Shown one piece after another: positions 48,189 through 58,548 of a DNA stretch of 64,000 nt. The translations under genes were made by a program, and so were the position numbers. Within the stretch, counting starts at the first letter, position 1; each line of letters starts with the position of its first letter. Origin of the DNA: Salminus brasiliensis (Eukaryota > Chordata > Actinopteri > Characiformes > Bryconidae); contig NC_132893.1 in the NCBI RefSeq assembly GCF_030463535.1, positions 17,902,027 through 17,966,026 on the forward strand. The letters are read 5' to 3'. Under the pieces are notes generated by a model. It saw only the letters and a program-made list of their open reading frames with translations. It was not told where the DNA came from and did no database searches.

Positions 48189-48868
48189 CAGTTTAATAAA
48201 ATTAAACATCCCCTTTAGTTAGTGAATCATTCTTTCTGTTTAATAAATCGTTTCCTCAGTTTAATCAAATTAAACATTCCCTGTAGTTAGTGAATCATTC
48301 TTTCTGTTTAATAAATCGTTTCCTCAGTTTAATCAAATTAAACATTCCCTGTAGTTAGTGAATCATTCTTTCTGTTTAATAAATCGTTTCCTCAGTTTAA
48401 TCAAATTAAACATTCCCTGTAGTTAGTGAATCATTCTTTCTGTTTAATAAATCGTTTCCTCAGTTTAATCAAATTAAACATTCCCTTTAGTTAGTGAATC
48501 ATTCTTTCTGTTTAATAAATTGTTTCCTCAGTTTAATCAAATTAAACATTCCCTTTAGTTAGTGAATCATTCTTTCTGTTTAATAAATCGTTTCCTCAGT
48601 TTAATCAAATTAAACATTCCATTTAGTTACTGAATCATTCTTTCTGTTTAATGAATCGTTTCCTCAGTTTAATAAAATTAAACATTCCCTTTAGTTAGTG
48701 AATCATTCTTTCTGTTTAATGAATCGTTTCCTCAGTTTAATAAAATTAAACATTCCCTTTAGTTAGTGAATCATTCTTTCTGTTTAATGAATCGTTTCCT
48801 CAGTTTAATAAAATTAAACATTCCCTTTAGTTAGTGAATCATTCTTTCTGTTTAATAAATCGTTTCCC
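48189..48868 (+). repeat. Ten-copy 68-bp minisatellite upstream of smg8
   Basis: Ten units of exactly 68 bp follow one another without any insertion or deletion (starts at 48189, 48257, 48325, 48393, 48461, 48529, 48597, 48665, 48733, 48801). Each begins CAGTTTAATNAAATTAAAC and ends TAAATCGTTTCCT or close variants. Units 2-4 are identical and units 8-9 are identical; the others differ by a few substitutions. The array ends 380 bp before the SMG8 ATG. Confidence 0.97.
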
Positions 48869-49081
48869 CAGTTTAACTCTCTAAGCTGAGGGAACGACTC
48901 ATTTCATTGACTGGACTGTTAAGTGGAGGGAAAGGTTTATGTCTCTTAATATTATTTTTCTACTCTTAATATTTTTTTTTAATTAATGGTACCAAAGAAG
49001 TGACAAAACGATTTTTATCCACCGACTTTATGGATTTTTTAAAAACATATATTTATATATATATGTTAGGGAAACAAAAGT

Positions 49082-49135
49082 TTATTTATTTATATTTATT
49101 TATTTATTTGTTTGTTTGTTTATTTATTTATTTAA
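49082..49135 (+). repeat. (TTTA)n/(TTTG)n microsatellite
   Basis: Tandem TTTA units with a short TTTG block, between the 68-bp array and the SMG8 start. Confidence 0.8.
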
Positions 49136-49154
49136 CTTTTTTACTCACATTTTT

Positions 49155-49248
49155 CAAGCATGTGACGTTTTTCGTGTCACAGGAACTGCGATGTGACGTT
49201 GGCGGAAGTCCCGCCCTCTCTAATGTTTGCAGGCTGTTCTCGGCCACA
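49155..49248 (+). promoter_or_regulatory. smg8: smg8 proximal promoter / 5' UTR
   Basis: The sequence turns from AT-rich to GC-rich here. It has two TGACGTT CRE-like half sites (near 49161 and 49193), an ETS-like GGAAG (49204-49208) and a GC box CCGCCC (about 49211-49216), without TATA: a housekeeping-type promoter. The TSS is not determined. Confidence 0.55.
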
Positions 49249-52200
49249 ATGGCGGCCCCCGTCAACATCGGCTCGCTGCTTCAGTCTGAGGTAATAGAGG
49301 ATGCTCTCTACAAAGACGAAGGCGTCTGCGTGCTCGGCGTGTTCGGGAAGAGCGCTATGCAGGCCGGCTTAGCCAAAGAGTCGCTCATAAACATCCTGGC
49401 GGACAAACACATCTTCCCGCTGTTCGGAGCGGCGGAGGTGGCGGGTCCGGAGGGAGGGAGCTCCATCAGAGCCTACTACAGTCAGGAGAGCCGGGTGCTG
49501 TACCTGGTGCTGACCTCCGTGTTTGACAACCGTCAGCTCCTGCGGGCGTGCGAGTGTCTCACCTCGGGTCTGGGGCACGCGGAAGCCCACGACTTCTGGA
49601 AGGGGGCTGAGAAAGAGCACTGCCTCCAGCTGCTGTTCCTGTTCTCCCTGTGCCATGTCCTGCTCTTGGTCCATCCAACCTGCTCCTTCGATGTCACCTA
49701 CGACAGGTTGTTCCGTGCCCTGGATGCCCTACGCCAGAAGGCCTTGCCCCTGCTCCGTGGGGCCATAAAGGACTGCCCCGTGTCCAAGGAGTGGAAGATG
49801 AACTGCAGGCCGTGCCCCCCTCGCCTGCTGTTTGTGTTCCAGATGAATGGCATGCTCAGGGTCAGCAACTCATCTGGGTTGGGTGGGAATGGCAATGATG
49901 GTGCTGGTGGAGACAAGCCCAAGAAACACTCTCCCAGGAGGCGTCTTCAACATGCGCTGGAGGATCAGATCTATCGCATTTTCCGCAAAAGCAGAGTCCT
50001 CACCAACCAGAGCAGCAACTGTCTTTTCACAGTGCCAGCCAACCAGGCATTCGTCTACGTGGTACCAGGCCCGGATGAAGACCCCATCAGCTCCTTGCTG
50101 GGCCAATTGCGGATGAACTGCGCCCTGCGGGAGAATGATGCTGGCACCCCTGCCCCTGGGCCAAGGCGGTACCAGCAGATGCGGCACTCCAACCGGCAGC
50201 CCTCCTTCAACGTAGAAAACAGTGGCTTCTCCACATCAGGGGGCCAGTTGGTGGACTATACTCTGAAGGAGTTCCTGTGGCAGCACGTAGAACTTGTGTT
50301 GAGCAAGAAAGGCTTCGATGACAGCGTTGGTCGCAACCCACAGCCGTCTCACTTCGAGTTGCCCACCTACTCCAAGTGGGCTCACATCGCCTACAGACTC
50401 TACCAGGTCATGATCGAAAACAACGAAGACGAGACAGCCGAGCTCTCCCTCAAAGTGCAGGGGCAGCTGAAAGTGCTTGAAGGCTTCCTGGACGCGGACG
50501 CAAAATTCTCCGAAAACAGGTGCCAGAAGGCTTTGCCCCTGGCCCACAGCGCATACCAGTCTAACCTCCCCCACAACTACACTACCACGGTGCACAAGAA
50601 CCAGTTGGCTCAGGCTTTACGGGTCTACAGCCAGCACGCCAGAGGCGTAGCCTTCCAGCGGTATGCCTTACAGCTTCATGAAGACTGCTACAAGTTCTGG
50701 AGTAATGGACATCAGCTGTGTGAAGAGCGTAGCCTCACTGACCAGCACTGTGTACATAAATTTCACCTGCTGCCCAAACCAGGTAAGGTACTACTGCAGA
50801 GTGCCTAGGAGGGGATATCTGATCAGTGCCAACTCTGCTCAGCACAAAACTTACAAACAATTAAAACAATAAAAAGGTCTTTAAAGACCATTAAAAACAT
50901 TTAAGAATTTAAACCAGATAGAGAATGTAAAAAGTGCAAAAAAATGGAGTGAGCTAAAACATGGCATGGTGCTGATTGGGATCTTTTGCTGGAGGGGAAT
51001 AGTTCAGACAGAGTTGGCTTTATAGGTAAAGGTGGTCATAAAAACTGTGAAACCAGACTCATAAGGGAAAGATGAGCATAGGTTTGATTATAGGTTCCTT
51101 AAAATCGGGGACTCGGATAAAACTCTGGATCAATTAGCTAATTAATGACTCTTTAGAGCTGCTCATTGTCCCAGTGTTTTATTATTTACTCTCAAAGTCA
51201 TTAAAGTAAGCCTCAAAAGTAGTTTACTGTACTGTAACGCTGAGGTGTCCGGTTTGTTTTCCTTTATTTATTTATTTATTTATTTATTTTCATTTATTGG
51301 ACACACTGTTAACTGATTCATTGTTTGCTCCAGCCGGATTCCACGTTTTTCCGAGTCCCATCAAAATCTGCAGCAACAACTTCCTCCACACTCGTGGACA
51401 AAATGAGTGAACTTTGAATGAACATTAATCACAACAGAAACAGTTTTATCCTGCCGTTTAATCAAACTGGAGATAGTACTGCCGATACTCGCTGTAAGGG
51501 TCTTTTCGTTGAAGTCATAAAAGAAACACATTTGGTTCCGTATTTGTAAAGGAGATGTAAGTGTGAAAAGGCTTTAATTTGGTAAAGACCTTTTTAACGA
51601 TATACAATATTTACCTCCATATTTTGTCAAATAGACAAAATGCACCAACAGCATAACATAAAAAAAAACTGCTATCCAAATACTCTTCCATACTGGGTAC
51701 AGTGATTTGTACTTAAAATATGCTGCACTCCATAGAATTAAATAATTCTGATTACACACTTTGTAATAAAAGGTGCAGATAATCAGTGCTCTTTAAGTAC
51801 TGTCGATATTCACAATACACTCATAAAAGCTTATTGTGTACCACAATAACAATATTTATCACAATACGATAAAATATTGTCTTATTGCTTTACATGAAGC
51901 AAAGGTTTTTTAAGGGTTCTTCGCATCTCTCAAAAAACTCTTAGAGAACCTTCATCTTTAGTGTTTGCTCTAACTGCTGGCCACCAAAGAAAGAAAGCAC
52001 AATTGGCCTTGCTGGGTCAGGTGTGAGTTGATGGTACTTCCTCCCCACATCACTCCTAGTGTGATGTTGTTTGGCACAGGTGTCTGTTAGCTGTTGTATC
52101 AGAGCTGGGGAGCTACGCTTTCCTCCGAGCAGTATCTGCCTAGCTAGTTCGAAAAGAGACGGTGGCTTGCTCCATGTGTCGGAGGAGACTTGCTAGTCTT

Positions 52201-55030
52201 TACCTTCCCAGTGTTTGGGGCGTTGCTAGTGATGTGGAGTTTACATGAACAAGGATTTGGTAATTGGCCTTCCACGTTGGAAAGAAAATGGGGTAAAATT
52301 AGAAATAAATTGTTAAATTAATAAAAATTAAATCTGATAATAATTCAATAAAATCTTTGTTGAGAGTGTTCCCCATGTTTCTATGAAATACGGCAAACGC
52401 TCCTTCATAAAATTTACAAGCATTTTTTATTTTGGCGATACATTATTTGCGATACAGGATATTTATCACAGACTAAAAAACATCAGTAGCAACACATCCT
52501 TAAAAACTACTATTCAGATTTTTTTATTCAGCATCTGCTGCTCATATAATATTGCATATTGTTATCACAATAACAATTTAACATTTATCACAAGACAATA
52601 AAATATTGTCATATTGCCCAGCTCTGCAGGTTGCGACCGTGACACCATTCAGTGGTGGGCTGATGGGGTGTCCTCCTGGTAAAGTATTTCATCATTAGAA
52701 GAAGCGTTATCTAAGCACTCGCGCTATGGTATGGCTTCCATCCCCAAAGATGCCACATACATCCCTGGTCAAGTGTCCAAGAGAGTCCTAGAACAGTCCT
52801 AGAACAGTCGGCCTATCTGTATCTCCTTTACTCAGTGTGAGGCTCGCTAGTGGAGGCAGAATTAGCAGTTATTTGTCCAATGACTTTTTGTTAGCGGTAG
52901 TTTTAACATGTGCCAGACTTCACCTTCCCAGCACTGGTATCGTTGTGTGATGGGAAAGACTTGGTCAGTAAATGGGAAATACATTTTCAGAAAATATTAA
53001 TGAATAAAGAAATTAAGTGAGCTCCGCCATTAAACAAAAAAATATTGTGGAAAAAGTATTCTAACTAAATCTAGTGCAGTTGGAACTGTTGTAAATTTAA
53101 CATTTAATAATAAAAATTAAATAATAATAAAATATATATGTCCATATGTAGGGAATCCATAATGCTGTTTTTTGTGCATGCAGGTGAGAAGCCAGAGATG
53201 GACCACAACCCTCCTATTCTTTATCACAACAGCAGAGGGCGCTCTACAAGTTCCTGTAACTGTGGCAAGAAGCAGGCCCCACGTGAAGACCCGTTTGACA
53301 TTCAGGCTGCCAACTACGACTTCTATCAAGTATGTAAACGCTTAGTAAATCTCCTCACTGTAACATTTAAAGGAGAATTCCCCCGATTGCTCAAGATTTC
53401 TGCATAATTAGACCGTTAAGATATAAGCAAAGCCATTCAGTTGGTTCTTTGATGGGAAATAAAATTGAATGGCTTTGTTTAAATCATCAATTGATAAGGG
53501 ATAAATAAACTGAAGTATTGTATGTAATTCCATGTAATTTGACAAAATATGATACCACATAATGTATGTATATGATGTATGATGTATGATCATGCTCTCA
53601 TGTGCTTTCTCTGCCTCAGATGCTCGAGGAGAAGTGCTGCAGTAAACTGGAGAGGATAAACTTCCCTGTGTTCCAAGCCAGCACACCAGACCCAGCTCCT
53701 GCGTGCGACGAGGTGACCAGACCTGCGGAAGTGGCTCCATCTGGGGAGGGAGATCGTCTCAAAGAGAAGGAGACAGTTACCCATACACCAGGAGACAGCA
53801 CTGGTCTGAGCCTGGCTCTCAGTCTGGGCCAATCCACCGACAGCCTTGGCCCATACGGCGACGGAGCAGAGGGCCACGAGAAGAGGCCAAGTGTGGACCG
53901 ACAGGCCTCTACTGTGGAGTATCTACCTGGCATGCTTCACTCCGGCTGCCCGAAGGGACTGCTGCCTAAGTTCTCCAGCTGGTCCCTAGTTAAACTAGGT
54001 CCAGCTAAGGCTTATAACAACCTCACAGGCTTGGAGCAGCCTGGCTTCCTTCCTGGCTCAGCCTTTCTCTTACCGTGGGACGTGGTGATCCGAAGCCGCT
54101 CAGAGGACGACCCGGGTTCTATAGAGGCGCTGGACGGTGGACCCTCATCATGGCCAGCTCCCAACAAAGTGCCAGCTGGAAAGCGGGGCAGTGCTGGTGG
54201 GATTGGACGTGGTCGCAGGCGTGACGACGTTGCACGCGCCTATGTTGGGTTCGAGTACGAGGACAGCAGAGGTCGGCGATTCCTCAGCTCTGGACCGGAT
54301 AAGATTGTAAAGGTTCTTGGACAAGGAGGGGCAAAAGAGCCAGCTACTCGAGCCCTGAACTCAGACATGCCTCTATACATCCCATCTCCTGCCCAAGGCA
54401 GAGGTATCAAGCCTCACTACGCTCAGCTGGCTCGTCTCTTCGTTGTGGTTCCTGATGCCCCACTTGAGATTACACTTAGCCCACAGGTAATAGAGCCACA
54501 CTTGTTAGCCTTGTTCCAATTTACTGGCTATTGGTCAGGCGCACTTACATTAGACAGATGCACTGAAAAATGAAGGGGATTTACCCTTAAGAGCAATGTC
54601 CATTTACTGTAAAGCTAAATCACATCTGTGCTGGCCACTAAAAGTCATGTGTATATGTGTGATGACCGTGTCAGTAAATAATATTTCTGTGGCTCTGTCA
54701 AGGGGGGGGCTTTTGCCCTGTTACCTTTTCCCCCTTAATAGTAATTTAAAGATACTTCCTGTACTAACTGTGTTTTTGTACATTATTGTTTATTGTTATT
54801 TTTTAATTCCATTTCAGATTCAGCCAGGCCCTCCACCCTGTCCCATTTTCCATCCAGAGCAGGCAGAGGTTGTGCTGCCCCCTGATGGACTGTGGGTGCT
54901 ACGATTCCCATATGCCTACGTGACAGATCGTGGGCCATGTTATCCCCCGAAGGAGAATCAACCGCTGGCAAGCTTCAGGGTCCTGAAGGGCATTCTGCGT
55001 GCTAATACTGCGAGTTCTCCTCCCCAATGA
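49249..55030 (+). CDS. smg8: SMG8 nonsense-mediated mRNA decay factor (4 exons, 919 aa)
   Basis: Exons 49249-50782, 53184-53329, 53620-54486 and 54818-55030 sum to 2760 nt in frame. SMG8 binds the SMG1 kinase with SMG9 and restrains phosphorylation of UPF1 during nonsense-mediated decay. The N-terminal G-like domain is visible (VCVLGVFGKSAMQAGL, a degenerate P-loop region), then blocks nearly identical to human SMG8: HPTCSFDVTYDRLFRALD, KKHSPRRRLQHALEDQIYRI, SKKGFDDSVGRNPQPSHFEL, FWSNGHQLCEERSLTDQHCV, CNCGKKQAPREDPFDI, LGQSTDSLGPY and FPYAYVTDRGPCYPPKEN. The start chosen is ATGGCGGCC, which aligns with the human start; the frame is open further upstream but in AT-rich repeat sequence. Length is below human (991), mainly from shorter low-complexity parts at the N-terminus. 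Confidence 0.97.
51575..51895 (+). mobile_element. Nonautonomous DNA transposon (copy 1) in smg8 intron 1
   Basis: Shares ordered blocks with 57585-57857: a TACTGGGTACAGTGATTTGTA-like segment, ATCAGTGCTCTTTAAG, AAAAGCTTATTGTGT and ACGATAAAATATTGTC. AT-rich, no coding. Confidence 0.55.
51965..52290 (+). mobile_element. SINE-like element related to family A, in smg8 intron 1
   Basis: Diverged copy with AAAGCACAATTGGCCTTG, TTGGCACAGGTGTCTGTTAG and GAGACGGTGGCTTGCTCCAT, in the same order as in 7130-7450. Confidence 0.6.
52380..52628 (+). mobile_element. Nonautonomous DNA transposon (copy 2)
   Basis: Ends in ATTGTCATATTGCCCAGCTC, as copy 3 at 57585-57857 does, and shares TTCAGCATCTGCTGCTC and TATCACAATAACAAT with the other copies. 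Confidence 0.55.
52640..52990 (+). mobile_element. Diverged SINE-like element
   Basis: A weakly related copy of family A: CCAAGAGAGTCCT, GGCTCGCTAGTGGAGG and CTTCACCTTCCCAGCACTGG followed by GACTTGGTCAGTAAATGGG. Assignment is tentative. Confidence 0.35.
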
Positions 55031-55210
55031 CTCTCACACAAACACTTCACTTAACTCTGGAAACACCTGGCATACCAGACAGCCTAGGAACCTTTTGCTG
55101 GATATTTTACCTCCCTGTGTTCATGCCTGTTGCTAAATTTAAGTTTAATTATGAGATTCAGAGATTTGATTATGTAAAGCACTGTTGTGTTTATGCTACA
55201 GTGCATCAAG
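55031..55210 (+). other. smg8 3' untranslated region
   Basis: Short 3' UTR between the SMG8 stop and its polyadenylation signal. Confidence 0.6.
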
Positions 55211-55216
55211 AATAAA
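55211..55216 (+). terminator. Polyadenylation signal of smg8
   Basis: AATAAA 180 bp after the SMG8 stop codon, followed by T/G-containing sequence. Confidence 0.8.
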
Positions 55217-55679
55217 AGATAATCATTGTCAGAAGCTTGATGCATTATTTTTACTGTACAAATCAGAAACTGCTGTGCTTCTCAGAGGTAAAGAACTCAA
55301 ATGATCGTCTTGGTGTAAGTTAGTGTAAAGCTGTGAGGTTGCTCATATACCTTTTGCCTGAGCTATAAGTTATAGCCATATGACAGCAATATGAGTTTTA
55401 CATGTTTTACATGAAGACTAGCCATGAAGACTATCCCAGCACAGGACACTACAGGTGAGAACACTGGGTGGTGCTGTTTATTTAGGTAGTTGATTTGTCC
55501 CCTCAAGGGAGCCTGGAATGTGGCAAGGCTGAGAGTGAAGCTGAATCTGTAAATTAAACCAGTGTAATGGACATTTTAAACAAACTGACCAGTGTCTGAA
55601 TTAGCCTGCGTTTAATGAAGGCCTACGGGTCACAAACAGAATCACACTGTATGCTTTGCTTTCTCTCCCGCATTGTCAA

Positions 55680-55972
55680 AGTGCACGTTCATTGGTTGGC
55701 TTGCGCTCTCGGCTGGCCAATCAGCGCATTGTTGCTAGGCCGTCACGTCGTATTGATTGGCTATCATGGCTGTCATTCAGAGCGGAGGCGGTGCGTTAAG
55801 GCCGATGCGCCACCGGGTTGTATGTATTTACAGTGAGCGTTTCTGGATGTGCGGGAGAAACGACGGAGCGTTGAAAAGTTACGGGGCCACAATGGAAGAG
55901 ACGCGCTGCGCATGAGCTTCTACTTGCGGACGAGAGGAGACGTTAGGACTGAAAGGTCTTTTTCATTCAAAG
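55680..55972 (+). promoter_or_regulatory. CpG-rich promoter and possible noncoding first exon of an unidentified downstream gene
   Basis: Three CCAAT boxes (inverted at 55691-55695, direct at 55717-55721, inverted at 55756-55760), a half X-box GTTGCTAGG and a CpG-rich stretch lead to a strong donor TCAAAG|GTAAGC at 55972/55973. ATG codons in the candidate exon give only short frames (one ends after seven codons; another runs open into the donor as MSFYLRTRGDVRTERSFSFK). Orientation is taken from the donor. In human 17q22, GDPD1 and YPEL2 follow SMG8; YPEL2 has a noncoding first exon and long intron, but nothing here proves identity. Confidence 0.5.
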
Positions 55973-56439
55973 GTAAGCGCGGTGTGACCGCAGTCCTCAT
56001 AACCGCCCGGGTTAGCTTTTAGTACAACATCATGATGCCCCAAAGTTTGGCGGCACTGTGTACTGGCTTTTCATTCGAGTTCAATTCCCCGTTCCACCTT
56101 AAATCATACCACAGCTACCCTCATGGTCCCCAATGGCTTCATATTGGAGTTTGCAGCATTTAAGGTGGACTGGAAAATCCTGAAGGAAAAAAAAAAACAA
56201 ACAACTTGAGCCTCGTGTGTTGATCAAATGTGTGTGTTTTGGTTGCCAGAAGCAGCTTTTCTGAGACATTGGATGATATTATTAGTAGATTTGATGTAAA
56301 TGGGTGTCCAAATAGTTTTAAAATATCATCTTCTGTGTTACAAATAAAAAAAAAACTGGTGGGCTGCAGGAACATGTGCGAACAGGGTCGGTGTGTTTAC
56401 AGTGAGCCGCGCTGGCTGCTGTGGATGTTTATTAGTTTA

Positions 56440-56442
<3 letters not shown>

Positions 56443-56475
<33 letters not shown>
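56443..56475 (+). repeat. (TG)n microsatellite
   Basis: About sixteen uninterrupted TG units. Confidence 0.95.
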
Positions 56476-56480
<5 letters not shown>

Positions 56481-57584
56481 CCGGGGGCTGTTTCATGGTA
56501 AGAAACCACGTTCATATTTCACATTACCCAGTTAAGGCCAAATTGAGTGTCTTTATGTAACGCTGCAGTGTTGTTTTTTTTATAACCTTAATATGGATGT
56601 TTACCCAAAACACAACTCTGCACAGACTCTGCTGTCTATAAGCTAAAAAAGTGTAAATAAAAATAATAAATTTCTTTATAGTAAAACTATGGAGGGAAAA
56701 ATGCCCCTTATGGCCCTTATGAAAAAAGGTGTTTCTAGTGTTAAATGAGCAAATAGCAATTACTAGTTAATTATTTTTTTCATTTACACCACAGAAAAAA
56801 TAGAACAAAGGATGTTCTTACCTGAACATCTTTTGTTAGTTTTCTTTGAAGCCTCATAAATCATTCACAATGAAAATGAATATCCTCTATGTAATGAAAG
56901 ACAGGCTCCTGTTATTCGCAGATGTAGCCTGGGGCTTGTAACGTAGCTAGCCTGTGGCCAGGAGAGCTCATTTACATGCCAGTAGAACAGGATTACCCTT
57001 TACATTGTGTCTGCGGTAGGTGTGTGAATGTAAGACATGCTTATAAGTATTTCATACTTAAAACTGGATTAGATTTGGGTTAAAAGGATGCACTGATATG
57101 GAAATTCGGAGCCATTGTATCCCAATTGTTTATGCATGTATCTGATTCCGTATCTGATCTTCTATAGGGTTCAACATGCAGTTCAGGGTATGGGTTTGGG
57201 GTGGGTGATATGGCAAAAATGTTATATCACATAATAATAATAATAATAATTTAAACTGTGCTGCTCTAAGTTCAGATGAACAGGATGAGTTTTGCTGTTT
57301 GTAATGAGACATTCAGGTGGTCTGTGTGCTTTAAGCACCAATGATCTCCACGACAATATCAACATTTGTCACATTGTCGCAAGTATTGTCACATTGCTTA
57401 CCTCAACCTCGGACTTCACATCACAGTAATTCACAGTCGTTTTGATGAATGACTAAATGACTAAGACTAGTATCCAGACAAGGGAAAGAAGACCTTTAAG
57501 CCATACTAATGTATTTGTTCTCATCAGTGTTTGCTGTCTGTGCTTGTCAATGCTCATTAACTCACGGATAGGTGTGCGATCAAG

Positions 57585-57857
57585 TCTGGGTGGTAAGAAA
57601 TACTGTATCACGATATTTATATGGAACTGCTATTCAGATCCTCTCCCGTACTGAATACAGTGATTTATATTCAACATCTGCTGCTCTTCATCTTATTAAA
57701 CCCGTCTAATTACACTGTTAGTAATGAAACCTGCAGCTGATCAGTGTTTATTAAGCACTAATGGTATCCTTAATATGCTTAGAAAAGCTTATTGTGTGTT
57801 GCCATAACAAAACTTTTCACGATACGATAAAGTTTCGTCATATTGCCCAGCTCTACT
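57585..57857 (+). mobile_element. Nonautonomous DNA transposon (copy 3)
   Basis: Begins near GTCTGGGTGGTAAGAAATAC, includes AGTGATTTATATTCAACATC and AAAAGCTTATTGTGTG, and ends CATATTGCCCAGCTCTAC. Related to 51575-51895 and 52380-52628. Confidence 0.6.
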
Positions 57858-58317
57858 ATCAGCATGCATTGTCTCATTAATAGGAGAATGCAGACTCTGG
57901 GCCTGAAGTGCAGCAAGGGTTTGACCAATACCAATAGGAATCGATCGTGGTATGAACTTTTAATAACGCAAGTATGACTGAAGAAAAGTAGACGACTGAA
58001 GAAAGCAGAGCATATCTCACTTATGTTGTGTTCATGTAAACATTCAGAACAGAATTACATAGAATAAAGTGTTCCTCACTTTTGTGTACAGTAAAAATGT
58101 GTCAAATTCAAATGTGAAAACAAATCATTCAGAATGGCTTAATGGGAAATTATCATCTTTGCAACTTTGCAAATTACCTATCATTATTCTGACCATCACT
58201 GCCATGACTATATTACGTTATACTACACTGTCATTAGTATATTATGATTATGATCAGAGCAGTTCAACAGTATAGATGGTTTGGTAACTTTTATCAATAA
58301 TTTATAAATAGTTCTGA

Positions 58318-58548
58318 CCAGAGGAGGATGGGTTCCCCTTGTCTTGGTTCCTCCCAAGGTTTCTTCCTCCAGCTCTGTCGCCGTTGGCTTGCTCACAGGG
58401 TTGAGGATCCTTCATGTCTTCTTACGTTATTTCTTTTTTTCTGTCTTTTACTAATTACTAATGATGTAAAGCTGCTTTGTGACGACAACAGTTGTAAAAA
58501 GCGCTGTACAAATAAATTTGACTTGACTTGACTTGACTTGACTTGACT
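58318..58548 (+). mobile_element. Non-LTR retrotransposon 3' tail with (TTGAC)n
   Basis: Starts CCAGAGGAGGATGGGTTCCC, continues through TTCCTCCCAAGGTTTCTTCC and AAAGCTGCTTTGTGACGAC, and ends GCGCTGTACAAATAAATTTG with seven or so TTGAC repeats. The same tail, interrupted, is at 33890-34808. Confidence 0.75.

Noticed and set aside
49000-49248. N-terminal extension of SMG8 (83 codons open upstream of the ATG)
   Set aside because: The extension translates TTTA microsatellite and AT-rich DNA; the ATG at 49249 matches the human start region.
49369-50595. Several open frames antisense or out of frame to SMG8 exon 1
   Set aside because: Shadows of a GC-rich conserved coding exon; no conserved content.
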